Positions 17,250-26,796 of a stretch of DNA of 64,000 nt are shown in pieces; position 1 is the first letter of the stretch; each line of letters opens with the position of its first letter. The DNA comes from Pseudomonadota bacterium (GTDB lineage Bacteria; Pseudomonadota; Alphaproteobacteria; Rhizobiales; Xanthobacteraceae): NCBI GenBank assembly GCA_023442085.1, contig JAEZMT010000085.1, forward strand, positions 1 to 64,000, read 5' to 3'. A program made the translations under genes and the position numbers. Under the pieces are notes generated by a model. It was given only the letters and a program-made list of their open reading frames with translations, searched no databases and was not told the DNA's origin.

Positions 17250-17326
17250 GAAACGCAAAAGGGCCGCCTTGCGGCGACCCTTGCGAAAGCCCTGATAAAT
17301 CAAGAACCTTTGGTTGCGAGAGCCTG
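17250..17326. repeat. left direct repeat: tRNA-fMet 3' end and terminator copy (attachment-site-like)
   Basis: The first 42 bases are identical to 38334-38375. They include the terminator hairpin GGGCCGCC-TTGC-GGCGACCC (17261-17280). A further 12-base identity (TGATAAATCAAG) and TTTGGTTGCG, matching the CCA end of tRNA-fMet, follow. Beyond that only 16 bases of the acceptor/T arm are recognisable with mismatches, so no second tRNA is encoded. Confidence 0.7.
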
Positions 17327-17615
17327 TAATCACCTCAACTTGTTGTTTCAGGCCTCCGGGTAGAATGGCCTGTCGAGGCTCGGGAGCGAGTGCCCAACTC
17401 CCCCGTTTTCAGAAAGCCCTTCATAAAGCGCGACAAGCCCTCCCGCTCCCAGCCTTCCATGTGCCTGCCTAGGAGGCTTACGCCGCGCTCCATGGCTTCC
17501 GGGCCGAAGCGCCCCGGCTGACCGCCCACGCCGAACGGCTAAGCGACTCGCTGCAGAGACGATGGCCTTATCCGCTTCATCAACTGCGGAGGCGAAAGGT
17601 TTGGCTGCGGATCGA
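17327..17615. other. non-coding or unrecognised stretch inside the left island end
   Basis: No convincing gene. A minus-strand frame (17529 to 17335, 64 codons) reads GGQPGRFGPEAMERGVSLLG, but it has no family I recognise and its start is not supported by a ribosome-binding site. It may be debris from integration. Confidence 0.3.
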
Positions 17616-18785
17616 TCAGGGCTCGATCCGCTCAATGATGGTCGCAGTGCCAAGACCACCACCGCAGCACATGGACTGCAGGCCGAACCGCCCACCGCGT
17701 CGCTCCAATTCGCCCAGCAGCAACGTCATCAGACGCGCCCCCGACGAGCCCAGCGGATGACCCATGGCAATGGCTCCGCCATTGACGTTGACCCGCGAGA
17801 GGTCGGGCTGGATTTCATCGATCCACGCCCCGAGCACCGAAGCGAATGCTTCATTGACCTCGAACAGGTCGATGTCGCTGAGCGTCAGCCCGGTGCGGGC
17901 GAGGATGCCCCGGGTCGCCGGGATTGGACCCGTAAGCATGATCTCGGGATCGACCCCGACCACCAATTGCGCATGGAGCCGGGCGCGGGGCGCAAGTCCC
18001 AAGGCACGGGCCTTGCCCGCGCTCATGAGCAGGAGAGCCGCTGCACCGTCCGAGACCTGACTGGCATTGCCCGCCGTCACCCGACCATCCGGGCGAAAGG
18101 GCGGCTTCAGCGTCGCAAGCTTCTCCACGCTCGATCCAGGCCGCACGCCCTCGTCCCGCGTGAGCATCACTCCGTCGGCCCCCTCAATCGGAATCATGTC
18201 GGCATCGAAGCGACCCGCCTCCTGCGCCGCGGCCGCACGGCGATGGCTTTGCACGGAAAGCTCATCCAGATAGACCCGGTCCAAATGCCACCGCTCGGCG
18301 ATCCGCTCGGCAGCTTCGCCCATGCTGGGCATGGAGAAGCGCTCGACCAGATCCTTTGGATGACGCGCGCCGTATCGCGTATCGTCATTGCCGCCACGGG
18401 TGGCCGACATGATCTCGACACCGCCTGCCACAACCACATCGCAGACGCCGGAGCGGATCAGCGTATCGGCGAAATGCACCGCTTGCTGGGACGAACCGCA
18501 CGCGCGCTGCACGGTAGTGCCCGGAACTGTCACCGGCATTCCCGCCATGAGGAGCGCCGTGCGCGCCACGTTGCCGGCCTGCATGCCAACCTGCGTGGCG
18601 CAACCGGCGACCACGTCGTCCACCAGTCCCGGATCGAGTCGGCTGCGCTCCAGAAGACGGGCGAAAACGTGGCCAAGCAACGCCGCCGCATGCCACTCCC
18701 GGAGGGCACCATCCCGGCGCCCGACCGGCGTGCGGACGGCATCAATGATCACCGGTTCCTGGTCGCCGATCTTATGAAACTTCAT
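17616..18785 (-). CDS. thiolase (acetyl-CoA acyltransferase)
   Basis: 389 aa, full-length thiolase. The acyl-accepting cysteine is Cys96 in VQRACGSSQQAVHFAD. The catalytic-base loop NVNGGAIAMGHPLGSSGARLM (about residues 334-354) and the second catalytic cysteine in SMCCGGGLGTATIIE near the C-terminus are all present. It cleaves 3-ketoacyl-CoA with CoA. The start follows AGGAGGAA, which overlaps the stop of the upstream hydratase gene, so the two are tightly coupled. It is the last gene of the TRAP-hydratase-thiolase transcript. Confidence 0.92.
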   Translation of the reverse strand: MKFHKIGDQEPVIIDAVRTPVGRRDGALREWHAAALLGHVFARLLERSRLDPGLVDDVVAGCATQVGMQAGNVARTALLMAGMPVTVPGTTVQRACGSSQQAVHFADTLIRSGVCDVVVAGGVEIMSATRGGNDDTRYGARHPKDLVERFSMPSMGEAAERIAERWHLDRVYLDELSVQSHRRAAAAQEAGRFDADMIPIEGADGVMLTRDEGVRPGSSVEKLATLKPPFRPDGRVTAGNASQVSDGAAALLLMSAGKARALGLAPRARLHAQLVVGVDPEIMLTGPIPATRGILARTGLTLSDIDLFEVNEAFASVLGAWIDEIQPDLSRVNVNGGAIAMGHPLGSSGARLMTLLLGELERRGGRFGLQSMCCGGGLGTATIIERIEP

Positions 18786-18789
18786 CTCG

Positions 18790-19536
18790 TCATTCCTCCT
18801 GCCGCGTCAAACGCGCCCGCCTGAGGCGGTTTTCCACATTCACCTGTTCTGCAGCGTCCAGGGCGTGCGCGAGGTCGCAGCGGTCGCTGGTGCGAATCAT
18901 GCGCTTCACCTCGGCCACTAGCTCTGTCGGATGGCCCGCGAGTTCCGTCGCCCGACGCGCGACTTCCAGAGCCGCATCGGCACCGGAGGGCAGCACCACG
19001 AGCCCAGGAATCCGAGCCTCGGCAGCCGTGAAAATCCGCCCGTTGGCGAGCAGGTCGAACGCCACCAGAGGTCCCGCACGCCGCACGATGCCGGGCACGA
19101 CCAACGCGGGCACGACCGCATGGCGCATCTCGGGAAAACCGAGCCGCGTATGCGCGGCGCACACCGCCACGTCGCACGCGAGCGCCAGGGCAAAGCCCGC
19201 TCCCAGGGCGAAGCCGTGCACCTCGGCGATCACCGGCTTGTCGATCTCGCCGGGCGCCTCCAGCAGACGTCGCATGCGGTGTGCATGGGCGGAGGCTTCG
19301 TCTGCATCGGTGATCCGCGCCGTCTCCTTGAGGTCGGCGCCGGCGGAGAATCCCCCGCCAGTGCCGGCAAGCACCACCACGCGAACCGCGGGATCGACGC
19401 CAGCTGCCGCGATCGCCTGGGTGAGCGCCCCGACGAGGGCGCCGTCGAGCGCGTTGCGCGCCTCCGGTCGGTCGAGAACGAGCCGTCTTACGCCGTCCGC
19501 GTCCTCGACGCGCAGCCTGTCGTCACAGGACATCAT
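18790..19536 (-). CDS. enoyl-CoA hydratase family protein
   Basis: 248 aa crotonase. The oxyanion-hole segments GGGFSAGADLKE (about 60-71) and HGFALGAGFALALACDVAV (about 108-126) are intact. The motif LGFPEMRHAVVPALV carries the Glu usually seen at the first catalytic position, unlike the crotonase at 357-1109. Two adjacent ATGs (19536, 19533) follow GGAGGAA; the second has better spacing. It probably hydrates a 2-enoyl-CoA ahead of the downstream thiolase. PaaG-type isomerase activity is an alternative. Confidence 0.88.
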   Translation of the reverse strand: MMSCDDRLRVEDADGVRRLVLDRPEARNALDGALVGALTQAIAAAGVDPAVRVVVLAGTGGGFSAGADLKETARITDADEASAHAHRMRRLLEAPGEIDKPVIAEVHGFALGAGFALALACDVAVCAAHTRLGFPEMRHAVVPALVVPGIVRRAGPLVAFDLLANGRIFTAAEARIPGLVVLPSGADAALEVARRATELAGHPTELVAEVKRMIRTSDRCDLAHALDAAEQVNVENRLRRARLTRQEE

Positions 19537-19618
19537 TTCCTCCAGCCAGGCACCCGGATAAGAGCCGTGATGCGGCCGCCGCGGGACCGAATGCAGCCCC
19601 GCGGCACCGCTTCATCCC

Positions 19619-20752
19619 TCACTTGATGGGGTTTTGCACGTCGACCTTGGCGTAGATCTCTTCCCACAGAAGGCGTTTGAACGTCGCTGGGTCGCGGCCG
19701 TTCTTCTCCAGCAGCCCTCGCCACTTGTCGGCTAGGCGGGACAGTTCGGCAGCGATCTTCTCCGGATCCTTCACGCCGACCTTGGCGCCCTTCTCCACCG
19801 CTGTTGCGGTGTACTTTTTTGCAAAATCCTTGATGAAGGCACCAAATTCAGCATCCCCCTTGTAAAATTTGGTGCCCTTCTTTGTGTACTCGGCCACAAC
19901 TTCTTCATCCTCATGGATGTAGTTGAAGATCGAATCCGTGACCAGTTGAGGCAAGTTGGTGACGATCGCCTTGCGCTGGTCGACGGTCAAAGCATTCCAC
20001 TTGTCGATCCGAAGGTCGAACAGGGCCGCTCCAAGAAAGCCGCCGAGCGGGTCGAGCAGCACGAACTTCGCCGCCTCGCCGTAAGAGCGCGCCTTCTGGG
20101 CGGCGATGGAATGAAGCGCGCAATCGATGATGCCGCGATCCAGTGCCTCGTAGCCTTCGTCGGGGCTAACGTTGACTGGCACCGCACCGAGGGCGCGCGC
20201 CAGATCGGCATATGCGGAAATGCCGCGTACGCGCTTGCCTTTGAAGTCCGAGAGCTTCTTCATCTCGGTACGGCAGTGGTAGACATAGGGCGTCAGCGCA
20301 TAGGTGGCGAGAAAGCGCGTGTTGAACTTTTTGAATTCATCGGTGCATTGCGGGCAGTTGAACAGCTCCAGTTCGTTCAGAACGGCCGTCATCACGAGCG
20401 GCTCATCGTTGAGCAGACTGAACTCGGCGAGGAAGTTGTCCACCGGCATTTCGGTGGGAATGTAGGCGCCGACGAAATACCCGGCATCGGCGATACCGTC
20501 CCGCACGCCGCCCGGAATGTCCTTGCCCGACAGGAGAGACGATCCGAAGTGATACTCGAACTTCAGCGTACCCTTTGAATCCCGCTCCACGTCCTGAAAG
20601 TAGCGCAGGAGCACAGGATTGGTGATGTGTTTTGGGTTGAGATAGTTCGCGTAGACGATCTTGATGGTGTCGGCCGCCTGGGCGGAGGCCGGCATAAGCG
20701 CCATGCCCCCGCAGATAGCCGCCAGACCGGCGGCGAAAAGGACGCGTTTCAT
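19619..20752 (-). CDS. TRAP transporter solute-binding protein (DctP family)
   Basis: 377 aa with signal peptide MKRVLFAAGLAAICGGMALM...AQA (cleavage near residue 27). The mature part DTIKIVYANYLNPKHITNPVLLRYFQDVERDSKGTLKFE is typical of DctP. The family arginine that binds the carboxylate probably lies in YVYHCRTEMKKLSDFKGKRVRG, around residues 157-178. It captures an organic acid in the periplasm for the DctQM permease encoded just upstream. Substrate unknown; given the cargo, an aromatic, alicyclic or branched acid is a fair inference. Confidence 0.88.
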   Translation of the reverse strand: MKRVLFAAGLAAICGGMALMPASAQAADTIKIVYANYLNPKHITNPVLLRYFQDVERDSKGTLKFEYHFGSSLLSGKDIPGGVRDGIADAGYFVGAYIPTEMPVDNFLAEFSLLNDEPLVMTAVLNELELFNCPQCTDEFKKFNTRFLATYALTPYVYHCRTEMKKLSDFKGKRVRGISAYADLARALGAVPVNVSPDEGYEALDRGIIDCALHSIAAQKARSYGEAAKFVLLDPLGGFLGAALFDLRIDKWNALTVDQRKAIVTNLPQLVTDSIFNYIHEDEEVVAEYTKKGTKFYKGDAEFGAFIKDFAKKYTATAVEKGAKVGVKDPEKIAAELSRLADKWRGLLEKNGRDPATFKRLLWEEIYAKVDVQNPIK

Positions 20753-20777
20753 TTTGTCTCCTCCCGATTTTTCTTTT

Positions 20778-22085
20778 TCACTTCATTATATTTGGCAAGA
20801 AAAGAGAGATTTCAGGGAAGGAAATGAGAATAATCAGCGTAACGATGTCGGTGACGATGAACCACATCACGCCCTTGAAGATCGTCTCCAGCGGCACCGA
20901 CTTCCCGACCACGCTCTTGATAACGAAGACATTGAGGCCGACCGGCGGCGTCACGAGCCCGATCTCAAGGTACTTGATGACGAGGACGTCAAACCAGATC
21001 AAGTTCAGATGGGCCGCCTCCAGGACTGGCAGCATGATCGGCAACGTCAAAAGCATAATACCAATAGAATCGAGGAACATTCCGAGGATGATATAGATAA
21101 CCGACGCACCGATGATGATGTAGAGCCAGTGCAGCTCCATCCCGTCGACGACGTGGGCCACATAAGCCGGCAAGCCGGATACAGCCATGAAACGCGACAG
21201 CAGGAAGCCGCCGAGCGCGATAAAAAGAATGGTGGCGGTTGAATTCACCGATTCCACCACCGATTCCTTGACCACGCGCCAGTTCAGGCCACCCCGCAGC
21301 GCGACGATGACGAACGTCATCAATGCACCGCCCGCGGCGGCTTCGGTGGCGGTGAAGATGCCCACATACATGCTGCCGATCACCGCCAGCACCAGAACCG
21401 GCAACGGCCACACCGCCCCCAGCACCGTCCAGCGGTCCGCCCAGCTCACCGCCTCTTCCACCGGCGGGGCCAAGGCGGGATTCAGCTTGCAGCGGATTGC
21501 GATCATGGTCGCGAACATGACCGCCGACAGAATTCCTGGGATGACGCCCGCGACAAGAGCCTGACTCACCGAGACCTCGGCGAAGATGGCGTAGAGCACC
21601 ATCAGAATGCTGGGCGGAATCAGCGAGCCAAGCGTGCCGGCGGCAGCCACCGCACCGGTGGCAAGGCCCGGATCATAGCGGTAGCGCAGCATTTCCGGGA
21701 TCGCGATGCGCCCCATGGCCGACGCGGTAGCGACGCTGGAGCCAGAGGCGGCAGCAAACATCGCGCAGGCGGCGGTGCTGGCCACCGCGAGCCCGCCCGG
21801 CAGCGCGCTCAGCCACAACCGCGCGGCCCTGTAGAGGCTTTGGGTCAGTCCGCCGTGATAGGCCAGGGTTCCCATGAGGATAAACATCGGCACCGCCGAC
21901 ATCGACCAATGGGCGATGAAGTTGTAGGGCTGCTCGGCAAGCACGCTCATCGCCGCCGCCGGCCCGCGTATAATTAGCATCCCGACCACGGAAACCGAGG
22001 CGAGCGCGAAGGCGATGGGCACCCGCACGGCCAGCATCAGCAACAGAATGGCGATCGCAAGAATGCCGACGGTGATCGATGACAT
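20778..22085 (-). CDS. TRAP transporter large permease (DctM family)
   Basis: 435 aa, about twelve hydrophobic segments. It has the DctM pattern, for example MLAVRVPIAFALASVSVVGML at the N-terminus and GSLIPPSILMVLYAIFAEVSVSQALVAG in the middle (the conserved IPPS motif). It forms the sodium-driven channel with the small DctQ subunit. It is 25 bases from the binding-protein gene and 50 bases from dctQ, all on the minus strand. Confidence 0.92.
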   Translation of the reverse strand: MSSITVGILAIAILLLMLAVRVPIAFALASVSVVGMLIIRGPAAAMSVLAEQPYNFIAHWSMSAVPMFILMGTLAYHGGLTQSLYRAARLWLSALPGGLAVASTAACAMFAAASGSSVATASAMGRIAIPEMLRYRYDPGLATGAVAAAGTLGSLIPPSILMVLYAIFAEVSVSQALVAGVIPGILSAVMFATMIAIRCKLNPALAPPVEEAVSWADRWTVLGAVWPLPVLVLAVIGSMYVGIFTATEAAAGGALMTFVIVALRGGLNWRVVKESVVESVNSTATILFIALGGFLLSRFMAVSGLPAYVAHVVDGMELHWLYIIIGASVIYIILGMFLDSIGIMLLTLPIMLPVLEAAHLNLIWFDVLVIKYLEIGLVTPPVGLNVFVIKSVVGKSVPLETIFKGVMWFIVTDIVTLIILISFPEISLFLPNIMK

Positions 22086-22135
22086 GGTGTGCCCTTGAAG
22101 ACGTCGGTTCGGGGAAAGGCGGAGGGTGCGTGGCG

Positions 22136-22678
22136 TCAGTCGACGTCGAGCGCGTGGCCATGACGGGCGCCGCCCGGTGCCGGCCTTCCAAGTAGGGCGG
22201 CGCGCGCTTCCTCCGCTGCGTTAAGCAGGAGATAGAGCGCAAGCACCAGTGCGCCGGCCACTACCAGCCAGCGGGTTGGCCAGATCGTGACGATTACCGT
22301 GCCGACGGCGTATTCGCCGGCCCGTGTCATGGCGAGGGCCTTGAAGTAGGTCGCATAGCAGAACACGAGCGTTCCGGCGGCGCAGGCGAGGCAGACGACC
22401 GCATCGAGCGCGGCCACAGCGCGTGGCGGCATCCAGCCGGTGAACAGCTCGATGATAACGTGCGCCTTATCCCGCTGCACGCAGGCCAGCGGCAGGAACG
22501 TCACGGCAACCATGAAGTAGTTGGCGGTCAGTTCCTGACTGCCGGGCACGGTGCCGTTGAACAGGCTGCGCGCAACCGCATCGGCGACGACGATCACCAT
22601 CATCAGCACAATGCTCACGCCCGCGGCAAGCAGCAGCACATTCGCTACCGGATCGAGGATCCTGCGCGCCAATCCCAT
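22136..22678 (-). CDS. TRAP transporter small permease (DctQ family)
   Basis: 180 aa with four predicted membrane helices (VLLLAAGVSIVLMMVIVVADAVARSLF; ELTANYFMVAVTFLPLACVQRDKAHVIIELF; and two more). The element HVIIELFTG is typical of DctQ. It is the first gene of the transcript dctQ-dctM-dctP-hydratase-thiolase, so the promoter should lie in 22679-22800. Confidence 0.85.
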   Translation of the reverse strand: MGLARRILDPVANVLLLAAGVSIVLMMVIVVADAVARSLFNGTVPGSQELTANYFMVAVTFLPLACVQRDKAHVIIELFTGWMPPRAVAALDAVVCLACAAGTLVFCYATYFKALAMTRAGEYAVGTVIVTIWPTRWLVVAGALVLALYLLLNAAEEARAALLGRPAPGGARHGHALDVD

Positions 22679-22743
22679 GGGTCCCTCCCGTGTGCGCCGG
22701 TCATGCCGGACGCATCCTCGTTAACTCGAACCATAACAAAGCC

Positions 22744-22779
22744 TTGATACAGATCAACACAATTCGTCCAGATTGATAC
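22744..22779. promoter_or_regulatory. repeated TTGATAC boxes upstream of the TRAP operon
   Basis: TTGATAC occurs at 22744-22750 and again at 22773-22779. The first overlaps a small inverted repeat TTGAT-ACAG-ATCAA (22744-22757). The position, about 65-100 bases before the dctQ start, suits an operator or activator site. It does not match the MocR-type sites elsewhere in the island. Confidence 0.25.
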
Positions 22780-22845
22780 TCTGAATTTCGGCATTAATTG
22801 GCCCATGCGTTTCGCCGTAGTCACCACACGCTTAGTAGCCCCCCG

Positions 22846-24231
22846 TCATTCCCGGGGTTTTTCTGGCGGCGGAGCAAGCAAAGCGCAGCCATGCCGGGCC
22901 ACGAAGTCGGTCGTGGCCAGACCGGCGCAAAATTCCTCATGCGCAAGCACGGAACGCAGGAAGGCGAGATTGCTCCCCACGCCAGCGATACACGTTGCCG
23001 CCAAAGCATCATCAAGGCGTCGCCGAGCGGCTTCCCTGCCCGGACCCCACGCGATCACCTTGGCAATCATGGGATCGTAGAATGGGGTGATCTCGTCGCC
23101 CGCCCGAACCCCCGTATCGATGCGCAGGCCGTCCTCCAATGCAGGAAGATCCAGTCGCGCAAGTCGTCCCGGCGTTGGCAGGAACCCGCGGTCCGGAGCC
23201 TCCGCATAAATGCGGGCTTCGATGGCATGGCCGACCGCCATCGGCGGATCGGAGATCGCCGCCGAGAGGTCTTCGCCGGCCGCCTGACGCAGTTGCAATG
23301 CCACCAGATCGAGGCCCGTCACCATTTCCGTGACGGGGTGCTCCACCTGGATGCGCGTGTTCATCTCCAGGAAATAGAAGCGCCCGGTAGCGGCGTCGAC
23401 GATGAATTCAACGGTCCCGGCGCCGAGGTACCCGACACGCGCCGCAATGCGAGCGGCCGCATTCCTCAGCCCATGGGAAACGCCGTCGGGCAGGTTTGCA
23501 GCGGGGCTCTCTTCGACCACTTTCTGGAAGCGGCGCTGCACGGAACAGTCTCGCTCGGGAAAGGCGATGACCTGGCCAGGAGCAACGCCAAACACCTGGA
23601 CTTCGACATGGCGCGCGGCGGCGACGAAATGTTCGAGATACACGCCGTCATCGCCAAAGCTGCGGGCCGCTTGCTCGCGCGCACGTTCAACGGCGGCCGG
23701 AAGGTCGGCTTCGGCGTCGACGCGACGCATGCCGATGCCCCCGCCCCCGCCGGTCGCCTTCACCAGCAGCGGGAACCCCACAGATGCACCGAGGCCGGGC
23801 AGGTCCTCACCCATGTCCCGGTGCAACCGTCCAGATCCTGGCAGAACCGGGACACCCGCATCCTCGGCCCGCGCGCGGGCGCGCCCCTTGTCACCCATCT
23901 CGGCGATGATGGCGTCAGTCGGGCCCACGAAAAGGAGCCCGGCTTCCACGACTTGTCGTGCAAAAGAGGGGCTCTCCGAGAGGAAGCCGTAGCCGGGATG
24001 GATGGCCGTGGCGCCTGTGGCGCGCGCGGCTTCCAGAATGGCCTGGGCATCGAGATAGCTCTGCCGCGCCGGAGGGGGACCGACGCGCACCGCCTCGTCC
24101 GCCAGTTCCACGTGAAGCGCGTTGCGGTCGGCGTCAGAGTAGACTGCGACGCTTCTAAGCCCGAGGTCGCGGCAGGCACGCACGATGCGGCAGGCGATCT
24201 CGCCGCGATTGGCGATGAGGACACTCTTCAT
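22846..24231 (-). CDS. biotin carboxylase subunit of an acyl-CoA carboxylase
   Basis: 461 aa, biotin carboxylase domain only, with no fused biotinyl domain. It begins MKSVLIANRGEIACRIVRACRDLG. The ATP-grasp loop GGGGIGMRR is near residue 163 and the active-site region EMNTRIQVEHPVTEMVTGLDL near 285-305. RDCSVQRRFQKVVEESP is also present. It carboxylates the biotin of a carrier protein; the free carrier at 34167 and the carboxyltransferase at 34561 are its likely partners in the same island. It is the last gene of a minus-strand run with MaoC, ACAD-fold and SDR genes. Confidence 0.92.
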   Translation of the reverse strand: MKSVLIANRGEIACRIVRACRDLGLRSVAVYSDADRNALHVELADEAVRVGPPPARQSYLDAQAILEAARATGATAIHPGYGFLSESPSFARQVVEAGLLFVGPTDAIIAEMGDKGRARARAEDAGVPVLPGSGRLHRDMGEDLPGLGASVGFPLLVKATGGGGGIGMRRVDAEADLPAAVERAREQAARSFGDDGVYLEHFVAAARHVEVQVFGVAPGQVIAFPERDCSVQRRFQKVVEESPAANLPDGVSHGLRNAAARIAARVGYLGAGTVEFIVDAATGRFYFLEMNTRIQVEHPVTEMVTGLDLVALQLRQAAGEDLSAAISDPPMAVGHAIEARIYAEAPDRGFLPTPGRLARLDLPALEDGLRIDTGVRAGDEITPFYDPMIAKVIAWGPGREAARRRLDDALAATCIAGVGSNLAFLRSVLAHEEFCAGLATTDFVARHGCALLAPPPEKPRE

Positions 24232-24290
24232 CGACCCCTTCCCGGTTCGGAGCGTGGAGCCAGCGGCCTGGGCCCGGCTGGGATGCGTGC

Positions 24291-24707
24291 TTATTGCTGA
24301 AACGCGAGGGTAGCGTTGCCCTGGAAGACGAGCCGCCGCTCGACCTCGCCTCTCACCGCGAGATCGCAGCAGGGGACCCCCTGCCGCATCTCCTTCGCCA
24401 CCACTTCGACGGTCATCACCACCACGTCACCCGGTCGCACCGGGTTGAGGAAGCGCCCTTCGATGTCGCGCACGAACGCGCCCGGACCGCCGAACGCAGA
24501 GGCGCTGCGCCCGGCGATACCCATGGTCAGCATGCCGTGGGCAATCACGCCGCCCAGCCCGGCCTCCTGGGCATAGACGTCATCGTAGTGGATACGGTTG
24601 AAGTCGCCCGAGGCGCCCGCATACATCACCAGTTGTCGGGTGGTAACGGCATCGCTCGAAAGCGTCTCCCGGTCCCCCACGGCCAGTTCGTCGAAGCGCC
24701 TCTGCAT
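24291..24707 (-). CDS. MaoC-like hotdog dehydratase
   Basis: 138 aa from the ATG at 24707, which follows GAGG overlapping the stop of the upstream gene; an in-frame TTG 15 bases earlier is less likely. The hydratase-2 motif is clear: YAGASGDFNRIHYDDVYAQEAGLGGVIAHGMLTMG, with the Asp and His of the (R)-hydratase active site. It probably hydrates a 2-enoyl-CoA to the (R)-3-hydroxyacyl-CoA, or dehydrates in reverse. The downstream SDR-type partner lies two genes upstream in the same transcript. Confidence 0.87.
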   Translation of the reverse strand: MQRRFDELAVGDRETLSSDAVTTRQLVMYAGASGDFNRIHYDDVYAQEAGLGGVIAHGMLTMGIAGRSASAFGGPGAFVRDIEGRFLNPVRPGDVVVMTVEVVAKEMRQGVPCCDLAVRGEVERRLVFQGNATLAFQQ

Positions 24708-24718
24708 CGCGCTGCGCC

Positions 24719-25882
24719 TCAACGCTGGAGGGTCGAATCGAAAGTCTCGTTCAGCACTGCTTGGCCAACGATCTGCGCGGTGCGGTCATGCCCCGCATGC
24801 AGCACGTGCGTCTCCAGATCGCGGAGATAGCGACTGAGCGGATACTCGTCGAACAGCGCAGTCGAGCCAACCGCATGGATCAGCTTGTGGGACAGCTCGA
24901 AGGCGACGTGCGCTGCCGTGGACTTGGCGCTCATGGAGAGCAACTCCGCCTCGACCACCGATCGTGTCTTGAACGCGCGGATGGCGTCGTGGAAGAGAGA
25001 TCCGGCGGCATCGAGGGCGATGCGCATCTCACCCATACGCATCTGGATCAGTTCCGCCCTGCCGCGCCCGCGCTCGATCAGGTATTGGCGGCACCACTCA
25101 TACATGCCCTCCGTGGTGCCGAGATAGTTGGCGGTGAAACCGAGATGAAACCGGCCCTGCCAGCGCCCACGGGGATAGGCGCCGGGTTCACCGAGGACAT
25201 GGCTGTCCGGAATGAACACATTGTCGAGGGTGATGATCGGGCTTGCCGCGGCCCGCATGCCGTTGGGCCGATACCAGTCATTGTCGATCGTCACACCCTT
25301 CATTCCGGGCTCGACGATGAGCATCTGATGGTTGTCGAGATAGTTGTTCACGCCATCGATGGCGGCGAAAATGATGGCAAAGCTCATCATCGGGCCGTTC
25401 GTGGCGTAATTTTTCTCGCCATTCAGGATGAACCCTCCGTCCACCCGCTTGGCGGACGTGTTCATCATGTACATGTGCTTGCGTTTGGCCTCGGAGCCCA
25501 CGAAGCCGGACAGAGACGGGCGCTCGAACATGGGCTTGATGAAGCGTTCGCGCTGCTCCGGCGTGCCTAGATCGTTCACCGCCCAGGCGGTGTGGTTCTG
25601 CACCTGGTAGCAATGGGCGGTGGAACTGCACCCCCGCGCGATCACGCGCAGCGCCTGCAGATAGGTGGCGGGATCGTCCGTGGTGAGATTCGAGCCCTTA
25701 CCGCCCATCTCCTTGGGCAGCGTCGTGGTCAGCCAGCCGCGGGAGAAAAGCGCCTCGATATTTTCGCGGGGCATGTCGCAATTGGCGTCATAGCTCGCGC
25801 CGCGCGGGCGAAACTCTCCGATTGCAAGGGCTTCCAGCTCCTTGATGTCGCCGCGCTCCAGCGCCTCGACCGGATCGATCAT
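24719..25882 (-). CDS. acyl-CoA dehydrogenase-fold flavoprotein, possibly a group D monooxygenase
   Basis: 387 aa from the ATG at 25882 (after GGAGGAAACG). The fold follows acyl-CoA dehydrogenases: WLTTTLPKEMGGKG near residue 48, SGFVGSEAKRK near 125, GEKNYATNGP near 155. The C-terminus, however, lacks a Y-E-G-T element and reads RDLETHVLHAGHDRTAQIVGQ. A histidine-rich stretch there is reminiscent of the reduced-flavin-dependent DszC/HpaA-like monooxygenases that share this fold. The island encodes a separate flavin reductase (33657). Either a dehydrogenase on an unusual acyl-CoA or the oxygenase half of a two-component enzyme is possible. Confidence 0.75.
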   Translation of the reverse strand: MIDPVEALERGDIKELEALAIGEFRPRGASYDANCDMPRENIEALFSRGWLTTTLPKEMGGKGSNLTTDDPATYLQALRVIARGCSSTAHCYQVQNHTAWAVNDLGTPEQRERFIKPMFERPSLSGFVGSEAKRKHMYMMNTSAKRVDGGFILNGEKNYATNGPMMSFAIIFAAIDGVNNYLDNHQMLIVEPGMKGVTIDNDWYRPNGMRAAASPIITLDNVFIPDSHVLGEPGAYPRGRWQGRFHLGFTANYLGTTEGMYEWCRQYLIERGRGRAELIQMRMGEMRIALDAAGSLFHDAIRAFKTRSVVEAELLSMSAKSTAAHVAFELSHKLIHAVGSTALFDEYPLSRYLRDLETHVLHAGHDRTAQIVGQAVLNETFDSTLQR

Positions 25883-25931
25883 CGTTTCCTCCAATTCCGA
25901 TTATTCTTGAGAGGGTCGCACCGCGCTGCGA

Positions 25932-26711
25932 TCAGCCGCGCCGTGTCTCCGGGCCGCCGCTCGCATAGACGACTTGCCCATTCACGAAGCCTGCCTCGTC
26001 GGAACACAGGAAGCAGACGAGGTTCGCCACGTCGCGCGGCACGCCAACCCGGCCAATGGCGATGGTCTTCGCACGCATCTGACGGTAGGCCTCAGGCTCG
26101 TGGCCAAGCCGGCGGGCCGTGAACTGCGTCATTTCGGTATCGATGAAGCCGGGCGCCACTGCGTTCACATTGATGTTGAAGCGCCCCAGCTCGAGCGCGA
26201 GGCTGCGGGTGAAACCTTGCAGCCCGGCCTTGGCGGTCGAATAGTTGACCTGCCCGCGATTTCCGAGCGCAGAGGTGGAAGAAATGTTGCAGATTTTGCC
26301 GTAATTCTGGCGCACCATGTACCGTTGTGCGGCGCGCGTACACAGAAATGCGCCACGCAGATGGACCCCCATCACGAGATCCCAATCCTCATCTTCCATC
26401 TTGTGAATGAGGTTATCTCTGGTGACGCCGGCATTGTTGACGAGCACGTCGATCCCGCCGAGCCGCTGCGCCACCTCTTCTGCCATCGTCTCCACGCTCT
26501 CACGAACGGAGACGTCGCAGGCAATGCCCACCGCTTGGGTTTCGTAGGTCGCAGCGATTTCCGCAGCCGTAGCCGCGGCGGTGGCTGCGTCGAGATCGAC
26601 CACCGCCACGGCGGCACCGTCCTCCGCGAACCTCTCCGCCGTTGCCCGGCCGATACCTCGGGCAGAGCCAGTGACGACCACCCGCCGGCCGGAAAAGCGC
26701 TTCTCCCTCAT
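25932..26711 (-). CDS. short-chain dehydrogenase, FabG/3-hydroxyacyl-CoA dehydrogenase-like
   Basis: 259 aa from the ATG at 26711, preceded by GGGAGAG. It has TGSARGIG (residues 14-21), NNAG (92-95), Ser144/145, Tyr157 and Lys161 (YSTAK). The motif RDNLIHKMEDEDWD is characteristic of FabG/PhaB-like proteins, so a 3-hydroxyacyl-CoA is the likely substrate. It is the first gene of the transcript SDR, ACAD-fold protein, MaoC, biotin carboxylase. Confidence 0.88.
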   Translation of the reverse strand: MREKRFSGRRVVVTGSARGIGRATAERFAEDGAAVAVVDLDAATAAATAAEIAATYETQAVGIACDVSVRESVETMAEEVAQRLGGIDVLVNNAGVTRDNLIHKMEDEDWDLVMGVHLRGAFLCTRAAQRYMVRQNYGKICNISSTSALGNRGQVNYSTAKAGLQGFTRSLALELGRFNINVNAVAPGFIDTEMTQFTARRLGHEPEAYRQMRAKTIAIGRVGVPRDVANLVCFLCSDEAGFVNGQVVYASGGPETRRG

Positions 26712-26796
26712 CGCGTATCTCTCCCATCGAACTCCTCGCCGCATCTGCCAATGCCGGGGGGCTCTTATTGTTGGCTCATTCTGAGCACGTTCAAAT

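Noticed and set aside
17309..17326. A second tRNA-fMet gene at the left island repeat
   Set aside because: Only the 3' acceptor/T-arm bases match, with mismatches; anticodon and D arms are absent, so it is a remnant and not a gene.
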